Below, one piece after another: positions 42,599 through 51,461 of a stretch of 64,000 nucleotides of DNA (position 1 is its first letter; each line of letters starts with the position of its first letter). The DNA is from Methanocorpusculum sp. (lineage in GTDB: Archaea; Halobacteriota; Methanomicrobia; Methanomicrobiales; Methanocorpusculaceae). The translations under genes were made by a program, and so were the position numbers. A model generated the notes under the pieces. That model was given only the letters and a program-made list of their open reading frames with translations, did no database searches and was not told where the DNA came from. The DNA lies in the NCBI GenBank assembly GCA_029987235.1, contig DALTWF010000005.1, positions 1 to 64,000 of the forward strand, in the 5' to 3' direction.

Positions 42599-44532
42599 AA
42601 CAGCACCCTCATGCATCCGACAATTATCATTGCGAGAATCAGCAGAATCGAGATAATCACGGACGGCTTCATCAGAATCTTTTCACCGCAGTAATCTTCG
42701 AAGTAGTAGTTTGCGGCCTTTGCTTCTTTCCAGACGCCGAGACTGCCGAGGAATCTGCCCTCTTCATTTACCGCACGACCGCATAAATACGGCTTGAGAC
42801 TGCGGCCGGATTTCGCTGCATAGATTGATGCATACACCAGAATGCCGAGCATTATGACAACTGCAACCCAGATTCCAACCGTATCCGCACCGAATACACC
42901 TGTTGTTCCCGCAGCAGAGCTGTAAATCCTTAAGAGATAGTTCTTAATGCCGAAGACATACACAAGCGGGAAGGAAATCATGGCCAAGATGACCAGAACA
43001 CCGATGGATACAATCGGCGCTTTTTCCGAGGTGTGCAGTTCTGTCTTTTCCGCGGACGGTTTTGCCATTCTCATGTAGAGTTTGCCAAGCCATTTGGTCC
43101 AGAAAAAGACCGTAAATGCGCTGCCGAAACCGAGAAGCACGATGAAGACGAAGCCGAACGGGGCATCAAGAAATGCTTCAAGTGCAGCCCATTTGGATAT
43201 CAGCATACCGAACGGGGCTAAATACATGCCTGCAATACCGATTACCATCATGGAGGCAAGGAGCGGCTGGCGGGCTAAGAGTGCGTCCATGTCTTCAATG
43301 TCACGGCTGCCGATTTTGTGCTCGACTGCTCCGACACAGATGAAGAGAAGTGCTTTTGCCACTGCGTGGAAGATAATCAGGAAAATTGCCGCGGTTACCG
43401 CTGCAGGTGTTCCGATACCCGCACAGGCTACGATTAAGCCGAGGTTTGCAATGGTTGAATAGGCGAGTACTCTTTTTGCATTGCTCTGGGCAATGGCAAG
43501 AGCCGATGTTGCTGCAAAGGTAAACATGCCAACAAGGGCGAGAGCGATTCCGACCCAGCTCTGACTAAACAGCGGGGCAAAGACGACCAGAAGGTAAACG
43601 CCTGCTTTCACCATTGTTGACGAGTGGAGAAGCGCGGATACCGGAGTTGGTGCGACCATGGCTGAAGTAAGCCAGGAGGAAAACGGCATTTGTGCTGCCT
43701 TGGTTAATCCTGCAATGGCTATCAGGGCAAGCGGCAGACCGAGTACGGTAACATTGTTATAGGAAAGCAGTGTCGGAATGTCAAGCAGATTTACCGAGGT
43801 ATCTGCAAGGCATAAGGCGATTAACGCTCCCGTAAAGGCAATTCCGCCGATAAGATTCATCCAGACCGCTCTAAAGGAGTTGGTGGTCGCTTCCGGCGTC
43901 TTTGAGTATCCGATTAAGAGGAACGAACAAAGCGTGGTGATTTCCCAGAAACAGATGAGGTACTGCAGGTTGCAGGTAAGCACAACGCCGAACATGGCAG
44001 ACAGGAAGAGGAACAGAATGGCAAAGAAGAAGCGTTTTCTGTCCGGCACGTCTTTCTGGTGCTCATGGTAGTCTTTCATGTAGCCGAGCGCATAGACGCA
44101 GATTAAGGTTCCGATTATGCCGATAATCAGCACCATAATGAGCGAAAGCTCGTTTATCATGAATATATTTTCAGCGGTGAACCTGTTGATTCCGGAAACT
44201 TCCAGGAATATGACAAGTACCGCCTGAATAACCGCAAGGACTGCCGGAAGTACACGTTTGTACTTAATGGCAAGTCCAAGGATAATAAGACCGATGACGA
44301 ACTCTATTACGAACAAGAGTATCGGTACTGCCTCAAGGCCGGCGATTCCGCATACAATACTTCTTCCCCACGCAGTTACTGTGAGGAAGATGCTTGCAGC
44401 GATTATTATCACCGTGGCTGCAACCGTTATGAAGTTTCGTACCCCGTCCTGTCTGAAAATCGCCAGACAGAGCGCCGCCAAAAGCGGGAGGAACAGAAGC
44501 AGCATAATGGTAATAACTTCCTGTGTGATCAT
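42595..44532 (-). CDS. echA: Ech hydrogenase membrane subunit A (NuoL/antiporter-like)
   Basis: About 645 residues with 14 or more membrane helices, homologous to NuoL and Mrp antiporter subunits. The conserved Lys/His helices are seen (IAGLTKAAQMPFSSWL with SALLHSSTMVKAGVYL). It pumps or lets through H+ or Na+ as the complex couples ferredoxin to H2. It is first in echABCDEF. The start is ATG 44532 or 44505; a TATA-like TTATATAATA lies at 44541-44550, favouring the later start. Confidence 0.93.
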   Translation of the reverse strand: MITQEVITIMLLLFLPLLAALCLAIFRQDGVRNFITVAATVIIIAASIFLTVTAWGRSIVCGIAGLEAVPILLFVIEFVIGLIILGLAIKYKRVLPAVLAVIQAVLVIFLEVSGINRFTAENIFMINELSLIMVLIIGIIGTLICVYALGYMKDYHEHQKDVPDRKRFFFAILFLFLSAMFGVVLTCNLQYLICFWEITTLCSFLLIGYSKTPEATTNSFRAVWMNLIGGIAFTGALIALCLADTSVNLLDIPTLLSYNNVTVLGLPLALIAIAGLTKAAQMPFSSWLTSAMVAPTPVSALLHSSTMVKAGVYLLVVFAPLFSQSWVGIALALVGMFTFAATSALAIAQSNAKRVLAYSTIANLGLIVACAGIGTPAAVTAAIFLIIFHAVAKALLFICVGAVEHKIGSRDIEDMDALLARQPLLASMMVIGIAGMYLAPFGMLISKWAALEAFLDAPFGFVFIVLLGFGSAFTVFFWTKWLGKLYMRMAKPSAEKTELHTSEKAPIVSIGVLVILAMISFPLVYVFGIKNYLLRIYSSAAGTTGVFGADTVGIWVAVVIMLGILVYASIYAAKSGRSLKPYLCGRAVNEEGRFLGSLGVWKEAKAANYYFEDYCGEKILMKPSVIISILLILAMIIVGCMRVLL

Positions 44533-44625
44533 AGTATCACTTATATAATAATATAGACATCTGTCATTATAAATCATTAAGGTTGAAGATTGTCAGAAGT
44601 GAAAAAAGCAGGAGGGTTCAAAAAA

Positions 44626-44820
44626 TTATTCTTCGTACTGGAAAACGTCTTCCACGCCTACGCCAAACCGCCGGGCGATTTTGAACGCCAGGTCAAGCGA
44701 GGGGTCGTACTTTCCTTTTTCAATGGCAAGAATCGTCTGCCGTGTGACGCCGAGCGACTGGGCTAAGGCATCCTGTGTCAGGTCGTTCATTGCCCGGTAG
44801 ACTTTTATCTTATTCTTCAT
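44626..44820 (-). CDS. XRE-type helix-turn-helix regulator
   Basis: A 64-residue single-domain regulator. The segments LTQDALAQSLGVTRQTILAIEKGKYDPSLDLAFKI (in parts LTQDALAQSLGV, TRQTILAIEKGKYDPS) form the HTH. I chose ATG 44820, which gives MKNKIKVYRA and overlaps the membrane-protein gene by 11 bases. Such Cro/XRE-DUF2178 pairs are common in archaea; the regulator may sense through its membrane partner. It also lies just upstream of echA. Confidence 0.88.
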   Translation of the reverse strand: MKNKIKVYRAMNDLTQDALAQSLGVTRQTILAIEKGKYDPSLDLAFKIARRFGVGVEDVFQYEE

Positions 44821-45280
44821 CCTCCTCACCTTCGTCATCGGAGACACCGTACTTTTTCGTGTAGTAGATGCGGAACCCGACGTAAATGAATACTACTGCT
44901 GCAAGAAGGGCAATTTCTATCAGCGCGAACTGACCAAGCTGTGTCAGGGGAATGGTCGGCGGCGGATGGAAATGCGGCATGGGACCAAACATCATCGGAG
45001 GCATGGAAAATGCATAGACGGCGACCGCAAGATTTCCTGCAATAAGGAGGACAGCGCCCGTTTTCAGCGTTGCTGCGCCCGTTTTCATGTCAATTAAAAT
45101 CTGGCGCTCGTCGATGAGTTTGTCTGAAATCCTCTTGTAGAGGAAAAAAACCAGGGCGGCTGCGATAACAAAAGCCGCGCAGACAATCCACGGCATGCGA
45201 AGTTCCATGGATACGTAGAACAATGCTACCAGTATCAGCCCTAAAAACCCGCAAATGAGATAGAATATATTCCGTTTCAT
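44810..45280 (-). CDS. DUF2178 membrane protein
   Basis: A 156-residue protein with four membrane helices arranged as two pairs, a cytoplasmic loop with DKLIDERQILIDMKTGAA after the second helix, and an acidic C-terminus (DDEGEEDEE). The DERQ loop is characteristic of DUF2178. A Pro/Met/His stretch (MPHFHPPPTIP) sits in the extracytoplasmic loop and might bind metal. It is coupled to the XRE regulator. Confidence 0.8.
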   Translation of the reverse strand: MKRNIFYLICGFLGLILVALFYVSMELRMPWIVCAAFVIAAALVFFLYKRISDKLIDERQILIDMKTGAATLKTGAVLLIAGNLAVAVYAFSMPPMMFGPMPHFHPPPTIPLTQLGQFALIEIALLAAVVFIYVGFRIYYTKKYGVSDDEGEEDEE

Positions 45281-45318
45281 AATAATACCTGTGTATCTGT
45301 GTTTTTTCCTGCACGGAG

Positions 45319-45350
45319 TTTTGCCCGCGATGCTGCTTTTGCGGGCAAAA
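45319..45350. other. 10-bp perfect inverted repeat between divergent units
   Basis: TTTTGCCCGC (45319-45328) and GCGGGCAAAA (45341-45350) form a stable hairpin with a 12-base loop. It lies 38 bases upstream of the DUF2178 start and 226 upstream of the VTC gene. It is either an operator for the XRE regulator or a transcription barrier between the divergent units. Confidence 0.45.
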
Positions 45351-45492
45351 TCCGCGCTATTGTGATGCGTATATATGAAGAAAACTGCCTGTTATTCTTT
45401 GCGTTTTGCTGCTGTGTGATACAGGATTACTCCTGTACCACTAAAGTATTTGACTTATTGTAATTTATACTTTCCGTTTGTTCGTGTTAAAA

Positions 45493-45527
45493 TAACATTT
45501 TGTAACTTCAAATCAAACAAAATGTTA
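45493..45527 (+). promoter_or_regulatory. Inverted repeat upstream of VTC-DUF4956-CotH operon
   Basis: TAACATTTTGT (45493-45503) and ACAAAATGTTA (45517-45527) form an exact 11-bp inverted repeat with a 13-base spacer. Just after it comes a TATA-like AATATATTTTT (45526-45536), and the first gene starts ~40 bases on. The position suits a repressor or activator site. Confidence 0.5.
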
Positions 45528-45575
45528 ATATATTTTTACATCATACAAATATGCATGCAAGAGCAGGAGAGAAAA

Positions 45576-46250
45576 ATGAAGTTCAGGCATGAACTGAAAT
45601 ACTACCTAAGCTATGCTGACTATCTGGTGATAAAAAGCCGGCTTCGTCAGATTGCATCATCCGATTCCCATGCGGGACCGGATGGAAAATACAGAATACG
45701 CAGTCTGTATTTTGAAACGCCCAATGACAAAATCTTAAATGAAAAACTCTACGGTGTAGGCGAACGCGAAAAATTCCGCATCCGGCTTTACGACAACAAA
45801 GATGATTTCATCCGGCTTGAAAAGAAGATGAAAATCGTCAATGCAACCTCCAAAATCTCATGTCCGGTAACCCGGGCGGAGGTGGAGAAAATTATCGCAG
45901 GCGATATCGACTGGATGGCAGACTCAGACCGTGCTTTGCTCATGGAACTTTATACCAAAATGAGATATCTGCAGCTTTCTCCGCGGACTATTGTCGATTA
46001 TGACCGGGAAACATTCATTTATGCGCCGGGAAATGTGCGTGTCACGCTTGACACAAATATCAGGACCGGTGTGTCGTCAACTGACATCTTTAACAAAAAT
46101 CTCCCGCTTGTACGTGCAAACGAGCAGGTGTTTTTAATGGAGGTCAAATACGACAACTTCCTTCCGTCAATCATTAAAGAATTAGTACAGCTTCCAAACA
46201 GAAGAGTTACCGCATTTTCCAAATATGCGGTCGCAAGAGTATTCGGATAA
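45576..46250 (+). CDS. VTC-domain protein (triphosphate tunnel fold)
   Basis: 224 residues starting KFRHELKYYLSYADYLVIK, the VTC-domain mark, with alternating basic and acidic strands (YRIRSLYFET, KFRIRLYDN, IRLEKKMKI, VDYDRETF, FLMEVKYDNFLP) lining a tunnel as in yeast Vtc4. VTC4 makes polyphosphate; for stand-alone prokaryotic forms the reaction is not settled. GGAGAG precedes ATG 45576. It heads a three-gene operon with DUF4956 and CotH. Confidence 0.9.
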   Translation: MKFRHELKYYLSYADYLVIKSRLRQIASSDSHAGPDGKYRIRSLYFETPNDKILNEKLYGVGEREKFRIRLYDNKDDFIRLEKKMKIVNATSKISCPVTRAEVEKIIAGDIDWMADSDRALLMELYTKMRYLQLSPRTIVDYDRETFIYAPGNVRVTLDTNIRTGVSSTDIFNKNLPLVRANEQVFLMEVKYDNFLPSIIKELVQLPNRRVTAFSKYAVARVFG

Positions 46251-46256
46251 TAATTT

Positions 46257-46934
46257 ATGACACTCACATTCAATGATATCTTATCCTCTAACATTTTAGA
46301 CAATGTCAGAGAATTTTCAGCTACCGATATGGTAATCTGTATGGCCTTAGCCCTTGTTATAGGTCTGTTCATCCTGTTCGTTTATAAAAAATGCTTCAGC
46401 GGCGTAATGTATTCTTCGGGCTTTGCAATTTCGTTAATCGCAATGACGCTGATTACGTCGATGATTATTCTTGCAATCGGTTCCAACATCATCCTGTCTT
46501 TAGGTATGGTCGGCGCATTATCGATTGTCAGATTCCGTTCCGCAGTAAAAGACCCGATGGATATTGTGTATCTGTTCTGGGCAATTTCTGCAGGTATCGT
46601 TTTAGGCGCGGGTCTTCTTCCGCTCGCGGTCTTCGGTTCACTCTTCATCGGCATTGTTTTGTACATCTTCTCAATCAAGAAGCCGATTGACAAGCCGTAC
46701 ATCTTAATTGTGGACTGTGACAATGAAAACACGGAAAACGAGGTCGGCAAGGTCCTTAAGGAGTCTGTGAAAAAGCAGGTTCTGCGCTCAAAGACGATGA
46801 ATCCGGATGCAATCGAACTTACTATCGAAGTCAGACTTCCGAAGATGGAAAACGGTTTTGTTAACAGGGTTTCTGCAATTCCAGGTGTAAGCAAGGCGGT
46901 TTTAGTCAGTTACAACGGGGAATACATGACATAA
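46257..46934 (+). CDS. DUF4956 membrane protein
   Basis: A 225-residue protein with four or so N-terminal membrane helices and a cytoplasmic ferredoxin-like C-terminal domain (DKPYILIVDCD...). The signature GMVGALSIVRFRSAVKDP identifies DUF4956, which regularly travels with VTC and CotH genes. Its biochemical role is unknown. Its last base is the first of the cotH start (1-nt overlap). Confidence 0.88.
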   Translation: MTLTFNDILSSNILDNVREFSATDMVICMALALVIGLFILFVYKKCFSGVMYSSGFAISLIAMTLITSMIILAIGSNIILSLGMVGALSIVRFRSAVKDPMDIVYLFWAISAGIVLGAGLLPLAVFGSLFIGIVLYIFSIKKPIDKPYILIVDCDNENTENEVGKVLKESVKKQVLRSKTMNPDAIELTIEVRLPKMENGFVNRVSAIPGVSKAVLVSYNGEYMT

Positions 46935-48682
46935 TGCGGCAAAAAACTCTTAGTATTGTTACTATTGTTCTGGTCGTTCTTGCAGTCGGTTTCCTCTGCA
47001 TTTTCATGTTTGAGCCAGAGGTGTTCGGGATTTCAGAATCCGGGAGCAGTCCGGACTATGTGAAATATTTCGACCCGGACAAGGTAACAACAGTAAATCT
47101 CACGATTTCAGAGGAAAACTGGCAGGATATGCTTGCAAATCCGACCGCAGAGGAGTGGCATCTCGCCAGTGCTGAAATCAACGGCGACGTATACGATGGT
47201 ATTGCCATCCGTACCAAGGGCATGACAAGTCTTTCGCAGGTTGCATCGTCTGATTCGGACCGGTACAGTTTCAAGCTGAAGGGCGATGAGTATGTGACCG
47301 GTCAGACATTTGCGGGTCTTAATAAGTTCGTGTTAAACAACAATTATCAGGATCCAACGTCTATGCGGGAGTATCTTTCCTATGAACTTCTGACGAAACT
47401 GGGCGTTCCAACGCCGCTGTATGCGTATGCGGCCGTGTATATTAACGGTGAGTACTGGGGTCTGTATCTGATGATTGAGGAGGTTGAGGATGATTTCCTT
47501 GAGAGAAACTACGGTAAGAACTTTGGCAAACTCTACAAACCGGAATCCATGGATTTCGGCGGCGGTAAAGATGAAAAGGGCGGCAGAATGCAGATGCCGG
47601 AAGGGTTCGGTGATGAGGAGCTCGCTCAATTTGCACAGATGTCTGATGAGGAACGGGAGGCAATGATGCAGCAGTTCAGAAATCAGGGTCAAAACGGGCA
47701 GAATATGCAGAATCCGCCGGATATGCAGAACATGCAGGGTATGCCGGACATGACCGGTATGCCCGATATGCAGAATATGCAGCCCCCAAGTGGAAACTTC
47801 CCGGGAGGTAATTTCTCCGGTAAAGACATGCCGGGCGGAAACATGCCGGGTGGAGGCGGACCGGGCGGAATGGGAAAAGGTGCAGACCTTGTGTATACCG
47901 ACGATGAGTATGACAGTTACAGTACCATCTTTGACGGAGCCGTTTTAAACGGGCTGAAAAAGGCGGACAAGGAGCGAGTTATAACCGCATTAAAGCATCT
48001 TTCGGAGGGAACCGACCTTGAAACCTACATCGATGTGGATGAGGTTCTGCGGTATTTCGCGGTAAACACGGCGATTGTAAACCTTGACAGTTATGTAAGC
48101 AGCCTGCAGCATAATTACTATCTCTATGAAAAGGACGGTAAACTTTCCATGCTTCCGTGGGACTGGAATCTTGCATTCGGCGCATTTCAGACGAATACAT
48201 CGGGCGCGGTGAATTTCCCGATTGATACACCGGTAACAAGCGGCATCGAATTATCCGACCGGCCGATGATCGGTTCGCTTCTTGCGGTGGATTCGTATAA
48301 GGAGACATATCACTGGTATCTGTCCGAAATCTGCGAATACATGGAAAATACCATGCCGAAACGGATTGACGAAATCGAGTCAATGATTTCCCCGTATGTA
48401 AAAGCTGATCCGACGGCGTTCTATACGTATGAAGAACATGTATCAGGCGTTGAAAACCTGAAAAAATATATCGCACTCCGGGCTCAGAGTATCAGAGGGC
48501 AGTTGAACGGAACAATTCCCTCAACATGGGACGGGCAGAATGCTGATTCTTCCGCGCTTGTCGATGCAGGAGATCTGGTTATCTCCGGCGGTATGGGCGG
48601 AGGCGGAGGATTTGGCGGAGGAAATTTCCCCGGTCAGGGTCATGGCAGGCAGGGAGGGGAAAATCCTCCTGCCAGACCCTGA
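46934..48682 (+). CDS. CotH-family kinase-fold surface protein
   Basis: A 582-residue protein with an N-terminal membrane anchor (IVTIVLVVLAVGFLCIFMF). The CotH fold is shown by FVLNNNYQDPTSMREYLSYE, EYWGLYLMIEEVEDDFL and the metal/catalytic segment LPWDWNLAFGAF. CotH of Bacillus is an atypical secreted protein kinase. Two low-complexity parts stand out: a Met/Gln/Pro/Gly insert (about 240-315, MQNMQGMPDM-type repeats) and a Gly-rich C-terminus (GGMGGGGGFGG). The outside location and the VTC/DUF4956 partners suggest phosphorylation or modification at the cell surface. Confidence 0.88.
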   Translation: MRQKTLSIVTIVLVVLAVGFLCIFMFEPEVFGISESGSSPDYVKYFDPDKVTTVNLTISEENWQDMLANPTAEEWHLASAEINGDVYDGIAIRTKGMTSLSQVASSDSDRYSFKLKGDEYVTGQTFAGLNKFVLNNNYQDPTSMREYLSYELLTKLGVPTPLYAYAAVYINGEYWGLYLMIEEVEDDFLERNYGKNFGKLYKPESMDFGGGKDEKGGRMQMPEGFGDEELAQFAQMSDEEREAMMQQFRNQGQNGQNMQNPPDMQNMQGMPDMTGMPDMQNMQPPSGNFPGGNFSGKDMPGGNMPGGGGPGGMGKGADLVYTDDEYDSYSTIFDGAVLNGLKKADKERVITALKHLSEGTDLETYIDVDEVLRYFAVNTAIVNLDSYVSSLQHNYYLYEKDGKLSMLPWDWNLAFGAFQTNTSGAVNFPIDTPVTSGIELSDRPMIGSLLAVDSYKETYHWYLSEICEYMENTMPKRIDEIESMISPYVKADPTAFYTYEEHVSGVENLKKYIALRAQSIRGQLNGTIPSTWDGQNADSSALVDAGDLVISGGMGGGGGFGGGNFPGQGHGRQGGENPPARP

Positions 48683-50497
48683 TTACCGCCTCTTTTTACC
48701 CTGACTCATATTTTTCCGCGGCGCAATCCCCCGGTTCGGCACCAGATCCCCGATTAAATCACATCTTCCCGCCTTCAGAAGACCCGAAACCACATAATCA
48801 TACTGCATTGGGTCCTTCCACTGCAAAAGAGCCCGCTGAATCCGCTTCTCCCCCCCGAGCGGAACATACACATTTTTACCCGTCAGAGGATCCACCCCGG
48901 AATAATACATAGCAGTGGATAACGTCATCGGAACCGGCGTAAAATCCTGCACCTGCTCGGTAAACATATTATTATCCCGCAGATACAAAGCCAAATCCAC
49001 CATATCTCCGATTCTGCACCCCGGATGCGAAGACATAAGATACGGAATAAGATACTGCTTCTTCTCCCTCCCCTCCTGCAGTTTCGCAAACCGTTTGCGG
49101 AATTTTTCAAATTCCGCCCTCCCCGGCTTATGCATAACCTGCGTCACCCGGTCACAGACATGCTCAGGAGCGACCTTTAACTGCCCAGAAACATGATATT
49201 TACAGAGATTTTCAAGATACTCATCCCCTGCCGGCGATTCCGGAATTAAATCATAACGCACGCCCGAACCGATAAACACATGCTTCACACCGGGAATTTC
49301 ACGCAAAGCTTTGAGAAGGACAATCTGCTCCTCAATACTCAAATGAAGCGCAGGACATGACGTACAGTTTTTGTCTTTACATGGTTCGCCTTTTTCCAAG
49401 CGGGCGCAGGAGGCAGCATACATATTCGCAGAAGGACCTCCCACATCCGAAATCGTACCATGAAACTCCTTCATCTTCGTAAAACCCCGCGCCTCGCGCA
49501 GAATCGACTCCTTACTCCGCGAGATAATCTGCTTTCCCTGATGATGCGTAATTGCACAAAACGAACACGCCCCGAAACAGCCCCGGTGAGTTGTAATAGA
49601 GAACTGAACAGGAGCAAGCGCCGGAACCGGTTCCTTAATCGAAGGATGCGAACGCCTGGCATACGGCAGATCATAAATTTCATCCAGCTCCGCGGTTGTA
49701 AGAGGTCGTGCCGGCGGATTTGCAACAATAACCGTTTTCGGATGCGGCTGAATAATTCTGCCCCCCGCCTCTGCTGCAATCCGCCATGCCTCAGCGAATT
49801 TTGCCTTACCGCAAACCTCCGGATACCCGGGAAGAACAACCCCCACCGGCGGATTTTCACGGAACTCCTTAACCGGCATCGTATAACAGGTACCCCCGAC
49901 ATCATGAAGAGCAGATATTTTCTCACCCGAATCAAGCCGGACGGCGATTTCAGAAAGCGGCACCTCACCCATACCATAAACCAGAAGCGAAGCAGGAGCA
50001 TCAGCCAAAATACTTTGCCGCACCGAATCCGACCAGTAGTCATAATGGGCAAACCGGCGCAGCGAAGCCTCAATTCCACCGATAATTACCGGTGTTTGGG
50101 GAAAGAGCTTATGCAGCATATTGGTGTAGACCAAAGTCGTCTTATCCGGCCGCGTAACTTTTCCCCCCGGCGAATATGCATCATCATGACGGCGCTTTAA
50201 AGCAGGAGTAAAAGCAGAAACCATAGGGTCAACAGCACCCGGAACCACCGCAAAAAAGAGACGGGGAGCCCCGAATTTTGCAAAATCCGCACCGCTGCGC
50301 TCTTTCCAGTCCGGCTGGGAAATTACGGCAACAGAAAAACCCTTGTTCCACAAATGCCGCCCGAGCAGGGCAGCAGCAAACGAAGGATGATCTACATAGG
50401 CATCCGCACTGACTAAGATTATATCGGGCTGCGCAATACCGAGTCTTGTCAGTTCTTCTTTTGTTGCAGGGAGATATTTCGGCTGAGGATGCTGCAT
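48683..50497 (-). CDS. YgiQ family radical SAM protein
   Basis: A 604-residue radical SAM enzyme of the YgiQ/UPF0313 group. The N-terminal part is cobalamin-binding-like (PDIILVSADAYVDHPSF), and the cluster motif CFGACSFCAITHHQG (CxxxCxxC) lies near residue 313. A Cys-rich segment (CKDKNCTSCPALH) follows. The reaction is unknown. It meets cotH tail to tail with no gap. Confidence 0.9.
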   Translation of the reverse strand: MQHPQPKYLPATKEELTRLGIAQPDIILVSADAYVDHPSFAAALLGRHLWNKGFSVAVISQPDWKERSGADFAKFGAPRLFFAVVPGAVDPMVSAFTPALKRRHDDAYSPGGKVTRPDKTTLVYTNMLHKLFPQTPVIIGGIEASLRRFAHYDYWSDSVRQSILADAPASLLVYGMGEVPLSEIAVRLDSGEKISALHDVGGTCYTMPVKEFRENPPVGVVLPGYPEVCGKAKFAEAWRIAAEAGGRIIQPHPKTVIVANPPARPLTTAELDEIYDLPYARRSHPSIKEPVPALAPVQFSITTHRGCFGACSFCAITHHQGKQIISRSKESILREARGFTKMKEFHGTISDVGGPSANMYAASCARLEKGEPCKDKNCTSCPALHLSIEEQIVLLKALREIPGVKHVFIGSGVRYDLIPESPAGDEYLENLCKYHVSGQLKVAPEHVCDRVTQVMHKPGRAEFEKFRKRFAKLQEGREKKQYLIPYLMSSHPGCRIGDMVDLALYLRDNNMFTEQVQDFTPVPMTLSTAMYYSGVDPLTGKNVYVPLGGEKRIQRALLQWKDPMQYDYVVSGLLKAGRCDLIGDLVPNRGIAPRKNMSQGKKRR

Positions 50498-50581
50498 TGT
50501 ATGTTACTATGTGCTGTGCTGAAAGATAAGGATAAGGTTGAATAAAGAAGAAAACGGTTTGCCGGTATCAGGAGGTTTAAT

Positions 50582-50707
50582 ATGCTGCATGCTGATATAC
50601 TATGCAGCGATAAAGTATTTCAGACCGCATTATCGCGTCCCGGGTGTCCCGTTGTGGGGGATACCCGGAAAATTATTTTCCCCGACTTCGTCAATTCACG
50701 AATTTGA
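50582..50707 (+). CDS. Possible 41-residue small protein with strong ribosome site
   Basis: ATG 50582 follows AGGAGG by six bases, one of the best Shine-Dalgarno matches in the window. It opens a frame of 41 codons (MLHADILCSDKVFQTALS...). The frame also covers an 11-bp hairpin (CCGGGTGTCCC with GGGATACCCGG, one G-T pair), so an RNA role is possible. A 62-codon frame in another phase (from TTG 50538) is the competitor. No family is recognised. It lies in the 250-base gap before the HMG-CoA synthase regulator. Confidence 0.35.
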   Translation: MLHADILCSDKVFQTALSRPGCPVVGDTRKIIFPDFVNSRI

Positions 50708-50750
50708 CCACTGGTTATTTAAGTAAGTAACGAAATATATATATCCCCAT

Positions 50751-51461
50751 ATGAAGCCCGGAATTCGACAGCAGCTTGCCGAGAAAATGGCAGGGGAAAT
50801 TACCCTTTCAGACGCCCCCGGCAAAGCCCTGAGAAAATGGCGTACCAGTTTCCAGATAACCCCCGGAGTACTGGCAGAACGCCTCGGCGTATCGCCTTCG
50901 GTAATCAGCGATTACGAAAGCGGCCGAAGAAAAAGCCCCGGAACAGGTGTTGTCGGAAAAATTGTAGACACCCTTCTGGCAATTGACGAAGAAAACGGAT
51001 CAGAGTACATCAAGAAGTTTGCAAAACTACTCTTCTCCAACTACGATGATGAAGTCATCTACGATATCCATGACTTTGCAGCAAGTGTTCCGATTAAAGA
51101 CCTTGCCGAACTCCTTGACTGCGAAATCATCTGCGGCGAACTCCATTCAGACATCTTCGGCTACACCGTAGTCAACAGCTTAAATGCAATCGTCAACCTC
51201 ACCCCGAGCGAATTCAACAAAATATACGGCTGGAGTACCGAACGGGCCCTGATTTTCACAGATGTTTCCTCCGGAAAATCCCCGATGATAGCAATCCGCG
51301 TCACACCGTTCAAACCGCCCTACGTTGTACTGCAGGGAATTAAAAAAGAAGAAGTACACCCGCTTGTGCGGCTTTTGGCCGAAAAAGACCACATCTGCGT
51401 GTTATGTACCGAAATGAGCGTGCCTGAAATAATTACTGTACTGAGGAAAGCAAAATGGTAG
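50751..51461 (+). CDS. Archaeal HTH regulator of the HMG-CoA synthase operon (COG1709 type)
   Basis: A 236-residue regulator. Its N-terminal HTH reads LRKWRTSFQITPGVLAERLG, then VSPSVISDYESGRRKSPG. The C-terminal ~150 residues form a ligand-binding-like domain with Cys pairs (LLDCEIICGE, ICVLCTEMS). It overlaps the HMG-CoA synthase start by seven bases, the arrangement seen in many Euryarchaea. It probably controls flow into isoprenoid (membrane lipid) synthesis. A TATA-like TTATTTAAG lies at 50713-50722. Confidence 0.85.
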   Translation: MKPGIRQQLAEKMAGEITLSDAPGKALRKWRTSFQITPGVLAERLGVSPSVISDYESGRRKSPGTGVVGKIVDTLLAIDEENGSEYIKKFAKLLFSNYDDEVIYDIHDFAASVPIKDLAELLDCEIICGELHSDIFGYTVVNSLNAIVNLTPSEFNKIYGWSTERALIFTDVSSGKSPMIAIRVTPFKPPYVVLQGIKKEEVHPLVRLLAEKDHICVLCTEMSVPEIITVLRKAKW

